From Macrolepiota albuminosa (Eukaryota > Basidiomycota > Agaricomycetes > Agaricales > Agaricaceae), in contig JAMWFC010000058.1 in the NCBI GenBank assembly GCA_027475525.1, forward strand, positions 1 through 64,000: DNA of 64,000 nucleotides, in the 5' to 3' direction. The notes under the pieces are model-generated. The model was not told the DNA's origin and made no database searches. It was given only the letters and a program-made list of their open reading frames with translations. Both the position numbers and the translations under genes were made by a program. The stretch's first letter is position 1. Each line of letters starts with the position of its first letter. This document shows positions 20,255 to 31,817 of the stretch, one piece after another.

Positions 20255-21963
20255 ATGGTTGGGGAGGTGGTCCTGGGGTCTTACTCTTCCAATACCTGGT
20301 GTCCCCGCTCGACCGTTGCGTGTCTTCTATCCCAACCTCGACGCATTCACTCTTCTGCTGCTGCACGCTTTGGCCATAGACTAGGTTCTGCAATACTGTT
20401 CTCTGTCTTCCTTTTACCCGTGATATTCGCCTTTGTATTCGCAAAGAAATTCGGCACTCGGTCAAAGACATGGCCACGTTCTTTCATTGGCGTTTGGACT
20501 GCAAACAGACTTAGAAGAGGGCCCCTAGGTAGTTGGAAATATATCTACGTTGAAGACGCAGTCGTTGGTTAAACCTGCGTTCAGCCATACCAAGTCCAAA
20601 GTCCGTGCAAACCCAGCGTCGAGTACTCTTGGCACAAAAAATATGGAAAAGCCACCTATTTCACTTCCGCCACTTTTACAGCATCGACCCTATGCTACAC
20701 TATCCGACCCATGCGACCCCGATTACCCCCGCTTGTTCCACATGTTCTGGACTGGTCCGTTCACCGACAAGCCCTACACGGCTCTTCTCTCCTTCCTATA
20801 CACTCAAAATACTGGATTGCACCTGCACACTCCAGACGAATCTATCTGTCGTCCACAGTTTTGGATGTGGATCAATCCAGGTCCAGCAGCAGCAGTTCCA
20901 AATCCTTCTGCTTTGCACATATGTACAATGAACTCAAAAAGAATCCTTGGGCCTCCCCTTTCCTTCACCGAAGATTCAAGGGAGTGATCACCTTCAAGCT
21001 ATGGAACACCACAGAACAGCTGGATGGTGTTCCGGAGTTAAAGGATGAATGGCGAAAACGTGATCTCTTCAATTCTGGTGGAAATATCGTCGTTGTTCCA
21101 CAACAGGACACTAAGGAAGCAGATACTGATAATCTCCTCAATCGAGCAGGCTCAAAATCATCTGCAACGTATGATCGTATGTCTGTCATTCTCTCTGATA
21201 TGGCGCGTTTCGTGTTGTGCCATCGCTTTGGAGGTACATATCTTGATGCTGATACGATATTCTTACGCGATTGGGAGGAACTGTGGGGCTGGAAAGGTGC
21301 TTTTGCATACCGGTGGTCACGATTGCCAAGATACAATACCGCGGTCCTTCACATGAATAAGAACTCGCCACTGGGCACTTTCATCTTCCGCACAGCTCTC
21401 AAGAATGATCTAGACTTCCATCCTATGACCATTTCACGATATACGCAGGATGCACATCTTGAAGAGCTCCTTTTACGACTCCCCGATGCTTTATTCGATT
21501 CTGCATGGCTAAACACCGAAAACTATCAACGAGACCGACCTCCACAGCCATATTTTACCGAGTGGGTTTTGAAGTAATCGTCCTTTCCTCAGTTTCGCCA
21601 ACCTTCTTCTAGCTTTGCACATTTCTTCGAAACACCCAAGGTCAACGGCGCGGCACCTCAAGCCATGGGTATCGACGGTTTCTTTAAGGGTGCCTATTCG
21701 TATCACTTCCACAACTACTGGTAAGGAATTCTTGAACACCCCCTCATCTCGGTCTAAATAAGTCATACAGGTGGAAGCCATTTGATCCACAAAGGAACTG
21801 GCCCGACTTGGGTGAACGACGAGCACGCAACACTAATGGGACATCATTAAATGACTTGCCTGATGATGGAGATCTTGACTGGGCGACGGTCTTGAAAAGG
21901 ACGTTTGAAGCGTATATTCGTGGGGAGCGACCAAACATGTACGGGGAATGGCTTCGATGGTAA
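20255..21963 (+). CDS. Glycosyltransferase family 32-like, DXD-type, Golgi membrane protein
   Basis: The N-terminus carries one membrane segment (AILFSVFLLPVIFAFVF, about 20385-20435), fitting a type II Golgi enzyme. The lumenal domain has FHMFWTGPFTDKPY, then the conserved FGGTYLDADTIFLRDW block (about 21226), whose DAD is the DXD metal/sugar-nucleotide site of the GT32/Gb3-synthase-like fold. After an intron near 21552-21595 the protein continues to FKGAYSYHFHNYW, a second intron (about 21721-21769), and ends ERPNMYGEWLRW at 21963. A one-base loss near 20920 breaks the frame between NPSA and MYNELKKNPWASPF. The start and the first intron (about 20528) are uncertain. The sugar donor cannot be read from sequence. 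Confidence 0.8.
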
Positions 21964-22297
21964 TGGTATACAGGAATTTCACAGAGCTTGTGCGACGCGA
22001 CATCTGAATCCAGACTCTTGCTGGCAACCACATTTCGAACAAAGCAAAAATCTTGTCAATCTTGACGGGAGTTGTTGAGATCACATACAGGGATAATGGA
22101 AGGATGACGAGAATGAAGACAAGAAAAAGATGAAGAGACCTTTCTGAAATGCTTTGATACGATACGCTACATATTAAACTTGACTTCTAAATTAGACATA
22201 CAGATGCCAAATCATTTTCATTTACTATTACAGTGGGACTATTGTGTTTACGCCACTGGGAATTGAGTATGCGTGTTGGAGAAAAAAACAGATATTT

Positions 22298-25060
22298 TCA
22301 GGTCTTGTGAATTGATGATGCGTTTCTCTTGCGTTTCCGCTGGTCTGTTTGTGTTGCCGACGCATTTCTCTCCTCTCTTTGAACGACTGCCTGAGGTTCT
22401 GCAACTTCCTGCGGAGCCTCAACTCGGAACTCCGGCAAATCCACCAGCCTACTCAAAATCTTGCGCCGGAATACCAATGGTTTGCCATAGAAAGCGTCGA
22501 AACCGGCTGAATTGAGAACCAAAACACATGACTTCAGGACAGCATCTGTTGCAAGCGAGGTCCAACATTTGGCGGCAACCCGATCTGCGGGAATGACAAG
22601 AGTGAATGGGAAGTTGCCACAGACATCGGCCACCATCTTGTATTCCTGATGCAGATCTTTCATTGTTAATTCGCGTTTTTGGAGAAACTTCGATTGCATG
22701 CAGAGCACATGTGGTAGCGAAGAGTCGGGTTGCGGGAGGAAGAAAAAACTGTCAGCGAATTTTGCTAAAGCGCCATTCACGTAGACGGTCGGTGTGCTTT
22801 GTGTAGACCACAAGGTGGAGAGGTCATCGTGTGATTGCACCCTGTGTTGGAGAGTTCTGAAATCACAAGCTCCACTAAGGCAAAATTGCTTGTCGGGAAC
22901 ATCTCCTAGTTCACCGAAAAGGTCGGATAGGTGAGTGTCAAACATCTCAGACATCGAACGCTGTGTGAGTCGATATTGCAACATGCGGGCATCCTCTTTC
23001 TCGATGATCGTCCAGTCCATAACCTTGCACAAAGGTGTCAACCCGGGGTGATATCTACAGTATGGATCATGCGTTGCAGCTCCATAGAGGGTCAAGAAGG
23101 GGAGGAAGATGGTGCATTCAGTCTCATCTGTCGTATCCACAATAGTTGCCCAGCCATAATTGAAGAGAGTAGAAACTGGCTCTGCCTTACCCTTAATGAT
23201 GAAGGTCTCACCCACTGAGATAGGTTTGCCAAGCAAATTCAAGTTGAAGAGTCTTCGGAGGAGTTCGGGATCCTTTCGCAATGCGTAAAGGTCTTTCATA
23301 AAATCTCCCTCATCGGTGAGCGTCGAAAGCAGATCAAAAATGTCGCCCCAGTTCTGATCTGGCTTCTCGAGTCCAGCCCGAATAGCCTCCCGGTTGATCG
23401 TTGCTCGAAAATGCCATTGTTGAGCTTTCACCATACCACTGAAGTTTTGTATGTATAGCAACACAGCCTGGAAATAACGAGTCGGTCCGCGCAGATCATG
23501 CAGGAGACGAATAAAGTCCTTCTGAAAATCAGGTTGTTTGACTTGCCCATCTGCCATGTCGTTCGTGTAGAACATAGCTTTTATGATGTTCAGCATCGAA
23601 CTTATTGTAAGGACAGGTGGTGTATAGCGCCGAACCTGGGCTCCACTCATTGTGCTGCAATCGAGAAGGCTTTCCAATGATAGACCTGACAAAATTGGAA
23701 AGATCCAGGGCACTGTTTCTCGATAGTCGTAATGCATTTGCCTGACAAGTAGTTTGACGAGGGTTTGGAGGGTTTTACTGGGTACTGCTTGTGTTTCATC
23801 GAGGTGAATAATGATGATATTGTCACCTTCCAGAGTACGGAGGACACGCAGAGCTACGTGGAGAGGGGAACTGTGTCTGGCAAGCTTCTTGATCAGGTCA
23901 TCCGGCTTCTGCCAAGTTTGATCTGTGACAAATCTTTGCGAGTAGGCATCAAGTAAAGCAGCCGCTAGGTCCCTCTCTAAGGTGGAACTGGTAGAAAATT
24001 CGAACACAGAAGCCATGAAATCCACCGTGAGGGTGAGTTTCCGCTTAGCAGAAGTGATTACTTTCTGGCGGAAGCCAGCAAGACGTGCCTCGGTCCAGAT
24101 GTCGCTCAAAGACAAACTCTCGAGTTCAGTTGGTTTTGGCAGATGTCCTTCAGAATCGGCAACAATCATCTGTATTGCGTTGATGTTGTTCTGTGCAGTA
24201 TTGGCTAGCCCATGATCATCCTGGGTCTCCTCGTAGGTGGCACTTGGTGAAGGAAAATTGACTGCCATTTCATCAAGAAAACGTGAACAAATAGCAGTCT
24301 TGCCAGTTCCCGAAGCAGCACCAACAATGGGGATGGAAAAGCTCTTGACCCAATCGGCGTCCCAGACGAATTTGAATTTGAAGCTATCCAGCATATGTGC
24401 TCTAAGCCTCCGAATAATTGAAGAACATTGTTGTAAAGGGAACTTCTTCCCGAGGCTCTGGAGTGTCTCGACTTCCTTTGTAGGGCTGGCTTGTATACGC
24501 TCGCACCACTCACGCAAATCTTGAGCAAGGTTATCAATGAAGACCTCGGAGTCTAGCAAGAATGCAATATTAGAGATAATGGTAATGCAATATATCAAGG
24601 ATTACCTTGGGTGCTGTCTGGCAATACCACCAAGAAGTGGAGCCTGTCCTTCTTGTTCAAGGGAACACCATTTTCATCCAGCGGCCAGCATTTGTAGATA
24701 GGATCATTACTCTTGAGGAGTGAGCAAGAAAACTTGTCTTTGTAAGCATCAAGGTCATATGGAGGTGAATGCTAGTAACAGAACACCTTGTCAACAGTGT
24801 CTGAGGCAATTTGGCAGTAAACAAAATATTACATGTAATCCATCATAGTTGACTCCATTGTTTCCAAGCTTGTAGAGGATAAGTTGGTGGGCATCAAATC
24901 TCTTGAGTGTGTTCTCGAACTTCTCCTTGATGCTTTCCTTCAAGTCACAAACTTTCTTCAGCCAATCGATCTCCAACTTGATGATATCATCTTTGCCAGA
25001 AATGTGCCCTTCGAGAGTGAGGATCCTGCTCTCTGTTGGCAGTGATGGTGGTGCTGCCAT
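22298..25060 (-). CDS. Crinkler-type protein: ubiquitin-like header, P-loop NTPase, restriction-nuclease-like C-terminus
   Basis: Three exons, 25060-24833, 24771-24606 and 24552-22298, splice to a clean 882-residue frame. The header (about residues 1-130) has a Crinkler-like arrangement: an LKESIKEK helix, DAHQLILYKL, a WPLDENG loop and closing HFLVVLP. It is followed by an NTPase with Walker A GAASGTGKT (about 24320) and Walker B IIIIHLDE (about 23800). Near 22780-22680 the residues NGALAKFADSFFF and CMQSKF resemble a PD-(D/E)xK nuclease core with a QxK signature. A basic tail (QRKRKRN) may be a nuclear signal. No secretion signal is seen. Crinkler-family proteins with NTPase-plus-nuclease design are known in fungi and are thought to act in conflict or cell-death roles; the role here is not known. 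Converges with the glycosyltransferase. Confidence 0.75.
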
Positions 25061-25797
25061 GCTGAGCAAATCGCGAGATGAGCAGCGGTACAGTCTAGTA
25101 ACCTTCCTGGGAACACTAAAACATAAATAATGAGCTGCATTTTCACTTACAGTCAGGTAGTGGAAGTTTATACCGGGTCTCTGAGAGAATTTCAAAATTT
25201 TTGTACCTGCTGTCGTGACGGCTATTGTAACTAAGGGTAGTGGTGGGTGGGTAGCGTGAAATTGTAGTCAAGTCTCTACTGTCTAAGGATAACTCTATGA
25301 GATGGTTTTTCTCTTTCCGTTAGTCAGATAGCGCACCTAGAGAGCAATCGTCGAGATGGTTTGTCCCTACTGGGCTTAGGTCTCGGATTGCCCTCTGTAA
25401 GTGTTGTAATCACGTGTTTCATGCGACCTTGATTTGGTCTCGTGGAAATCAGGGATTTAACCCGAATAGTGAATTAAGAATTATATTGCGAAGAATCTAA
25501 ACTTCTAACTAAATAGATGTCTGTACAGGTTATATTTACGAAGATATCTATGCGTTTATAATGCTGTACAAGAGATGTACAAGAGATGTTAAGTTTTAGT
25601 AAAAGGTATTATTTTTACTGTGTTTTTACATTGTTTTGCCATCGTTCCCCTGCACCCAGTAAATTGTCCAACATTACTTCGAACAATGCGATAACTTAGA
25701 AATGTTTTTAGATTGTTTTTGTGCACACTGCTTCTGCATTTATCATCGTACCACTGCAATGATTTCTCAATACAAATATTCAAGACATGTAATCATT
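25061..25797. other. Intergenic; no gene seen
   Basis: This holds the promoter side of the Crinkler-type gene and the 3' side of the epimerase gene. AT-rich from about 25480. A short tandem GTACAAGAGAT occurs twice near 25565-25587. No coding sequence is supported. Confidence 0.5.
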
Positions 25798-26830
25798 CTA
25801 TGCTTGCTTTATCTTAGCTTGGGCACCATTGACTGATGCTTTCAAAGTGGCGATAACTTCCTCTGGATTGGCAGCGTTGAAAATGGCGGTTCCTGCAACA
25901 ATCACGTTACTTCCTAGAGGTTGCTTTCAGACGATCGCCTTAACGACATCGAAAATCACCTGCTTACCTGCTTCAGCACATACGTCGACCGTTTGAGGCC
26001 CTACCCCACCGTCGACTTCAATGTCTTTATCCGGGAAGCGTGCACGAAGTTCTGCAACCTTTGGAACACATCTTTCAATAAATTTCTGTCCACCACGGCC
26101 TATTTTGAGTGTCAATTTAGATAAATATACAAAAGGAAAGGAAAAATAACCAGGGTAAACTGTCATGACGAGGAGCATGTCGGCTGCTTCTCCAATCGCA
26201 TCCGTGATCGCAGTTGATGGGGTGTCAGGAGAAATGGCTACGCCCGCCTTCATGTTTCTCTCGTGAATAGCATTGATCAGAGACATAGCATCGCCTGCGC
26301 GTGTCAAAATTCTTTACATGCTATGAAGGGCCAAACCTTACTCGTTGCCTCAACGTGAAAGCAATAAAGCGCACCGCCTGCGTCTGCAATATCATTGACC
26401 CACTTCGGAAGGCGGTGATAAGCACTGATTTAACTAGGACGAAAACGCGTTACTTTTTCGGGTTGGGCAACCATCATGTGGCAGTCCATGAAGATCCCTG
26501 GCACACCTTTGGAGACGCAGGACAAAATCGGTGCGCCTGAGAGATGGTCATTACGAACAGTCAAAAACTATGCTTGTAGCATTACCCATAGTGATGTTCG
26601 GAACGAAATGTCTGCCGTGGTAGTCAGTATCCAATGATCAGTGTAAAGGTGCGATGCGTTACCCATCCATTACATCTACACGCACCTCAGTGGTGCAAAG
26701 TGGAAGTAGAATTAGGGCACTAACCCATGTGGAGCCATTCAGCGCCACCTTTTATCATACGCTTGCATTCTGCGGTCAAGTTGCCAAAGTCTGAGGCCAG
26801 AACGGAAGGCGAGATAATGGCTCGAGGCAT
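25798..26830 (-). CDS. RPE1: Ribulose-phosphate 3-epimerase
   Basis: It interconverts ribulose 5-phosphate and xylulose 5-phosphate in the cytosolic pentose phosphate pathway. Start MPRAIISPSVLASDFGNL at 26830. Joined exons give WLHMDVMDGHFVPNITMG, then GIFMDCHMMVAQPEK, WVNDIADAGG, AGVAISPDTP, MLLVMTV, KFIERCVPKVAELR, IEVDGGVGPQTV, and the last exon SNVIVAGTAIFNAANPEEV, ending at 25798. The His/Asp metal ligands of the TIM barrel (HMD, CHMM, EVDGG) are present. One exon is only 13 nt (26663-26675). Where the family has MTVEPG the text reads MTVYPG, just before an intron, so the exact splice edge there is uncertain. Confidence 0.9.
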
Positions 26831-26977
26831 GTGGATCACGTGGCACAAATATATTGAGGCTGTGTCCGCAGGTGTAGCTCAAGCCGAAGACTCCGCGAAA
26901 GGCACTGCCGTCGTGTTACCATAAAACCGCCCACTCCGTTCCTTCCTCCCTTCCTTACCTTTGTTCCTCCATTCACT

Positions 26978-27653
26978 ATGTTTGCTAAGACTGTTGTGCT
27001 TTATTGCTTGGCTGCTTTTTCTGCCGTTGCCTACAGTGCCCCTGAGCCTGTTGAACCACGCCAAAGTATGTTACTTGAAGAAACACAAAACATTGCGCAT
27101 TGACCCCATTCTAGTTGGCTCTGTCATTGATTCCATAACATCCGCTGCAGCATCAGCAATAACGGGTGGAGGTCGGTCCTAAAGTGCTCAATTTCGCCGC
27201 ATGTAGCTAAAATGATGCGTGTAGGTGCTTCTCTACTTAGTGACTTGACATCAGTGGGAAGCGACATTACCTCGTTCGGAGGGAATGTCGCCAGCCATGC
27301 TACTAGTATTGCAGAGGGTGTCTTTGAAACTGTCACCTGTGTGTACTCTTTCGTTGGTCGCTCGCACTCTACTGAATTCGATCTTCTCAGCTGTTGGTGG
27401 AAAAGCCGTCACAGTAGTGACTAGTGTGGGTGGTGAAGCTATCACACTTGCAACCTCCGCCGGTGCAGTGGCAACGACTTTCGCGGGATCCGTATTTTCC
27501 GTTGCAACAGAAGCTGCAGCGTCTGCAGCGTCTCAAGCAACGCATACCAATGTTGCCGTCAGCACCTACTCTTTTGGCTTCACTTCTGCGCATGCGGTGG
27601 GCTTCATGACGGTTTTGAGCGGTGCCCTTGTGGGTGCCATGATCACTCTATGA
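26978..27653 (+). CDS. Small secreted, possibly GPI-anchored protein rich in Ala, Ser, Thr and Gly
   Basis: Start MFAKTVVLYCLAAFSAVAYS is a clear signal peptide, followed by APEPVEPRQ. Four exons joined at GT/AG sites (introns about 27066-27114, 27173-27227 and 27347-27398) give about 165 residues. The body has weak repeats of the type TSVGxxxTxxGG (TSVGSDITSFGG, TSVGGEAITLATS) and no cysteines. The C-terminal stretch GFMTVLSGALVGAMITL is hydrophobic and ends the protein, as in GPI-anchored fungal wall proteins. No family is recognised; a cell-surface role is inferred. Confidence 0.6.
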
Positions 27654-28025
27654 TTCGGCACGATCTATCCTCATGTTATGTGCATAATAATATACCTAAC
27701 CCATAACGTAATGTGACCTATGTGACCTGAATTCACGTGGTTCTTTGCGGAGTTGAGCCCATCATGGAATCAGTTTTTGATCTGTGTTGATCATTGGAGA
27801 GCAACTGTATATCCATGCCTTCAAAAGACATGTTGCGAACAGAATGTGCCCTTTGCTACACCCTCCACAAGATCCATTCAATTGACGGCGTTACTCTCAA
27901 CTCACGTGTCTGCAATCCCAAAGCCGAGGACATTACAATCGCAATTTTTGACGCGAGATGAAAATAGTGCGGTTTAAATTTCCCTCACAAGTGTTTATTT
28001 ATTTCCCGAATTCTTTTCAATATAG
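27654..28025. other. Intergenic; no gene seen
   Basis: Nothing convincing on either strand. The short plus-strand frame 27753-27977 lacks any recognisable feature. Confidence 0.4.
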
Positions 28026-28440
28026 GTACTCTTCTTGATTTGATTGCACAGTACACGCAAGTCAAGCTTCAAGCGGACAATGGTAATATCGTTGATGGTT
28101 TGACGGAATTTTCAGCTCAATTTTACAACGTTCGCCGGGTCTTATAAAAATCTACTTTCGGCGGAAGCATCAAGCAAGAACCTCGAAAGTGAGGCCAGGG
28201 TGATAATCTCTTTTGCTGATTTTGTGATTGCAACGGCAGTCGAGAAGAAACTTGGCTTTCTAAATGACTCGATAATTTCTACCTCAACCTTATTCCCCAC
28301 TGCAAAGACGGTGCAGAGTACCGCAGTTGGAACCTACACCATTCTCACAGCAGAAGATTCAGCCGTTGTTTTCGCGAATCAGGGAACCACCAAGACTGTC
28401 TCTCTGAACCCATCTTCAACTGTGGCGCCTTCATGATCTG
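28026..28440 (+). pseudogene. Possible gene relic of unknown type
   Basis: The plus strand can be read as a coding-like series: a segment near 28026-28085 (LLDLIAQYTQVKLQ), then, in another frame, NFTTFAGSYKNLLSAEASS near 28115 continuing to 28436 (FADFVIATAVEKKLGFLND, TYTILTAEDSAVVFANQ). The two parts do not join without a frameshift or a very short intron. Composition resembles the secreted protein just upstream (Ala/Ser/Thr-rich), but I see no clear alignment. A decayed gene is the best guess. Confidence 0.3.
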
Positions 28441-28955
28441 ACTCGGTCTCGACAAGTAGTCCTATAACAGGCCGGCGCCACAGGAGAGCGTTGCAGGTGT
28501 TGTATCAGCGTCAACTGCAGCAAAGACGAACAATACAAGTGGCATTCCCGCGGCTACAGGGTCGGCGAATGTCCTTGCTTCTAAGGTTTAACTAGTACCA
28601 TGACTGTAAACATTGTTTCCGCACCCTCGCAGCGCCCCGGGTCTGTTGAGTAACGAGTCTTATGCCTTAAAACTTCTCTCTTTATAACAAATATTCACAC
28701 ATACTCCTGCTTTATCAAAAGACACTGGAACAAAAGCTGAGGCGAGTTGGGGAAGTTTATTTTATTTCCAATAATTTAGATAGATAGATAGATAGATACA
28801 AACACAACGGGTATGCCGAGACTATAAATAAGGAGGTAGAAGGGGGAACTAGTTAACTTCAAGTATGACTTCCTCCGCTCGGAGAAGAAGGTGCTTCACT
28901 TTCTTTTCCGTTAAACGATAGACTTGATGCAGAGCTCTGCGCAAGACATTGTAAG
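28441..28955. other. Intergenic; contains a TAGA microsatellite
   Basis: Apart from five perfect TAGA units (28777-28796) nothing is recognised. The right part is the 3' flank of the RING-CH gene. Confidence 0.5.
28777..28796. repeat. TAGA microsatellite, five units
   Basis: Five uninterrupted TAGA units followed by TACA. Confidence 0.9.
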
Positions 28956-29831
28956 TCACCACGCCATCCATGGAGAAGAGAACACAAACTTTGCTGCGCC
29001 TGCGAGTATGAGGGCGACAATGAGCAAAGCTGCTATATCTCGAGACTGATCTCGCCTGCTGCGGCCGCTCCTCCTACGTGCCAAGAACTGCAGAGGCCCA
29101 ATCAAGGGTGCTGACAACAGCATATAGACCAAGGATCCTGCGCCAACCATTGGTAAACCCAGAACGAAGCGCCGAACGAAATTCATGAGGAAGCCCCGCG
29201 GTTTGGCTGGACGGGGGACGCTGCCTGAATCAGGTCGAGCTTGCCTGGGCCGATCGTCAAAAAGCCCCCCTAGATCCTGGTCTTGTAGTATTCGCAGTGC
29301 AGCCGCGATGAGGTCCTGCATGAGGCCGAGCGGAGAAACGTAAATGAAGGACGATGAGAAAAAGTAGACGGTGGTTGAGGGCTCTTCGAACCAAGACATG
29401 AAGAATGTAGTGACGAAAGACGCGAGCAAAACAATGACAGTAAATATGACCGTGGATAAAGCACCGACAATGACTTAACAGAGATAAGGTACGATACCTA
29501 GCAGAGACGAGACATTTTGGACACTTACTTGGATTAGTTGCAATGCCAACGACGTTAGTACGAGCGAAGCGATAACGGTAATGACATTGGGGGCAGGCAA
29601 AGAAAGCACTTTTCGATGCTGAGGTGTTCCTCCATGTGTGGAGACACTTTATGTGGACATACTGGAGCTGAACGTTCAGACCGGTGACGGACAGCAAACG
29701 TGCATGCCTACGCTGATCGAGCCTTTACAGAGACAGGGTCGAATGAGACGGCCAAGAGAAGACTCAGCAGCGACGCCATCGAGACAGATGCGGCATTGCT
29801 TCTCGTCCTGAGGGATATCTTCGTCCGGCAT
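28956..29831 (-). CDS. RING-CH (MARCH-type) membrane E3 ubiquitin ligase
   Basis: Start MPDEDIPQDEKQCRICLDG at 29831. The zinc ligands follow the RING-CH (C4HC3) order: CRIC, then CLCKGS, an intron at about 29659-29711, then HIKC and CPQC (YVHIKCLHTWRNTS, FFACPQCHYRY). A second intron lies near 29470-29530. The rest has a membrane segment VIFTVIVLLASFVTTFF, a Pro/Arg-rich stretch, and further hydrophobic segments (VLGLPMVGAGSLVYMLLSAPL and AALLIVALILAGAAKFVF), ending at 28956. Family members ubiquitinate membrane proteins; the target is unknown. Starts only 110 bp from the divergent carrier gene. Confidence 0.85.
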
Positions 29832-29940
29832 GCGGATGGTCGACTTCAAGCTTCAAGATTTACAAGAGTTGACACAGCATCCTTGACACGCACATCTCCG
29901 GCGTCTATCTTATTTCCCGTCACTTCAACACCAAAACGAA
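29832..29940. promoter_or_regulatory. Short divergent promoter between the RING-CH and carrier genes
   Basis: Only 109 bp separate the two start codons on opposite strands, so their promoters and leaders must overlap. No specific motif is assigned. Confidence 0.5.
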
Positions 29941-31539
29941 TGACGGACCAGCCGTCCAAGGATGGCCATCTCAGGATTGTTGGCGCCTTTGCAGGTATAG
30001 GCAGTGGTTAGTAGCTCAAGCTTCCGAAAACTTGTCCATCGCGTAGACTCAAAAGGGTTTTAACAAGGGCTAACCAAAGTAAACCCTCGCGTCCCAGAGC
30101 TCGACTCGATCTGAACATTACTTTCATTCCAGGTCGCAGTCGGGCATGGGTAAGAATCAGTTCCAGCAGTATGGTGAGCTCAGATTGTGCACTTGATTTT
30201 CGGATCCAAAAAGTTAGCTTTAAAAGCCTAGGATCTACCTTAAAGTTTTCTTGGCCGGGAAAACAAGGTTCGATACTATCAAGACACGGATGCAGTGCTC
30301 GCCTCCAGGGACTTATGGCGGAGCTCTCGACGTCCTTGTTAAAATAGTACGGAACGAGGTATGAGGCGACTTGTCGCAGAGTTTTTGTTGATGTCTATAC
30401 AGCTAAAGCAAGGGGCCACTCGCTCTTTATAAAGGAGCCACCCCGCCTGCTGTGGGTTGGGCTGCGATTGATTCTCTTCTGCTTGGTTCATTGCATAATT
30501 ATCGACTCTTGCTCGTTCGGCATGGAGTTACGGAGGCTACACCAATTACTGGAGTTCCTCGTCTCACTTTGCTGGGGCATGGCATCGCCGGCCTTTTTGC
30601 TGGATGGACCAGGTAGAAACTCATGAACTTGTGTAAATCCGGACCTGATCTGGTTAATTACATGCAGTACTTTAATCGCTACGCCGGTTGAGCTGCTGAA
30701 AGGTTTTCAATATATCTTACGACTCATCTGCTGAACCTACTTAAACCACTTGATTGCATGTAGTCAAGCTCCAGTTACAATCTCAAAGATCGGTAGCGGA
30801 ACGTCAATTCAAGGGACCTATAGATTGTGCGCGCCAGATCATTCGAGCGCAAGGTTTCTTTGGTATGTGGTCAGGGTTTACGGGCAGCATTGCTTTTCGC
30901 AGCAATTTCTTTTGGATGTTCTTGTCCTTCGAGGTGAGCTATACATATTATACTATATCCGATTCTTTTTAACTATGACAGGCCTTGATGCGGGGCTTCT
31001 CACGACTGGTAGGAACGCCTTACGAGGTGATTTTCACTACCCGGAAACTTGTTTTCCGTTATAACGTGTTTGTATCAAGATAAGCACAGGCGCGGCAAAT
31101 TTTATTTCTGGTGGCTTGGGTGCATTCGCTTTCTGGGGTATGGCCATTCCTGCTGACAACGTCAAAAAGTAACCCTCCATTTTCGACTTATCATCATATG
31201 TTGAATTTCTTAATCTGTACAGCCGAATGATGTCACACCCTATTCCTCATCCAAGTTCACAAACGTCGATGTCGGTCGCTAAATGGCCATCGTTCACCCT
31301 TACAGCTCGCCATATCTACTCCACTCATGGTATTGCCGGTTTTTTCCGTGGTTTAGGGCCCTGCCTGTTACGCGCATTTCCTGTAAATGCCTGTGCATTC
31401 TTCGTGTATGAAGGAACAATGAGGATCTTAGGAGCGGAAAAGGTATTTACAATTGTTGTATTCTGTCAACAACTTTGTTTGAAAGGTTTGCCTTGAAACA
31501 GACTCGCCACTAGCCATGGTAACGAGATGTCGTACATAG
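29941..31539 (+). CDS. Mitochondrial carrier family protein (SLC25)
   Basis: Start MTDQPSKDGHLRIVGAFAG. The three-fold carrier plan is visible across about eight exons: first repeat with GFDTIKTRM (near 30270) and YKGATPPAVGWA; second with TPVELLKVKLQLQ (near 30680-30770), a canonical Px[DE]xx[KR] motif, and GMWSGFTGS; third with PADNVKN-RMMS (near 31155-31230) and FFRGLGPCLLRAFPVNACAFFVYE. It ends with a short spliced tail at 31539. The inner-membrane location follows from the family. The first repeat has GHGFDTIK, lacking the usual proline before the acidic residue. Substrate cannot be fixed; the layout is closest to carnitine/amino-acid type carriers. Confidence 0.85.
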
Positions 31540-31817
31540 GTGAAAATATCTTTAGAACCGTCACATTGTCACATTGTTATATTCACCGATCATCGGCTCA
31601 AAACCTTATTTTGGAAGATTGTATACTAAATGGGTGTTTTGTGGTTCTTGATATTACGTATGTACTAAGAAATATACATGGTAATGAACTACTTAGGTCA
31701 ATATTCATTACAGACACAATATTAACTATAATTACTCCGAGTGGCTGTATTATTACATGATGAAGAACGTTAAAAAAGAAGATAGCAAGAGAAAAAACGA
31801 GGTGGCAATACACATAT

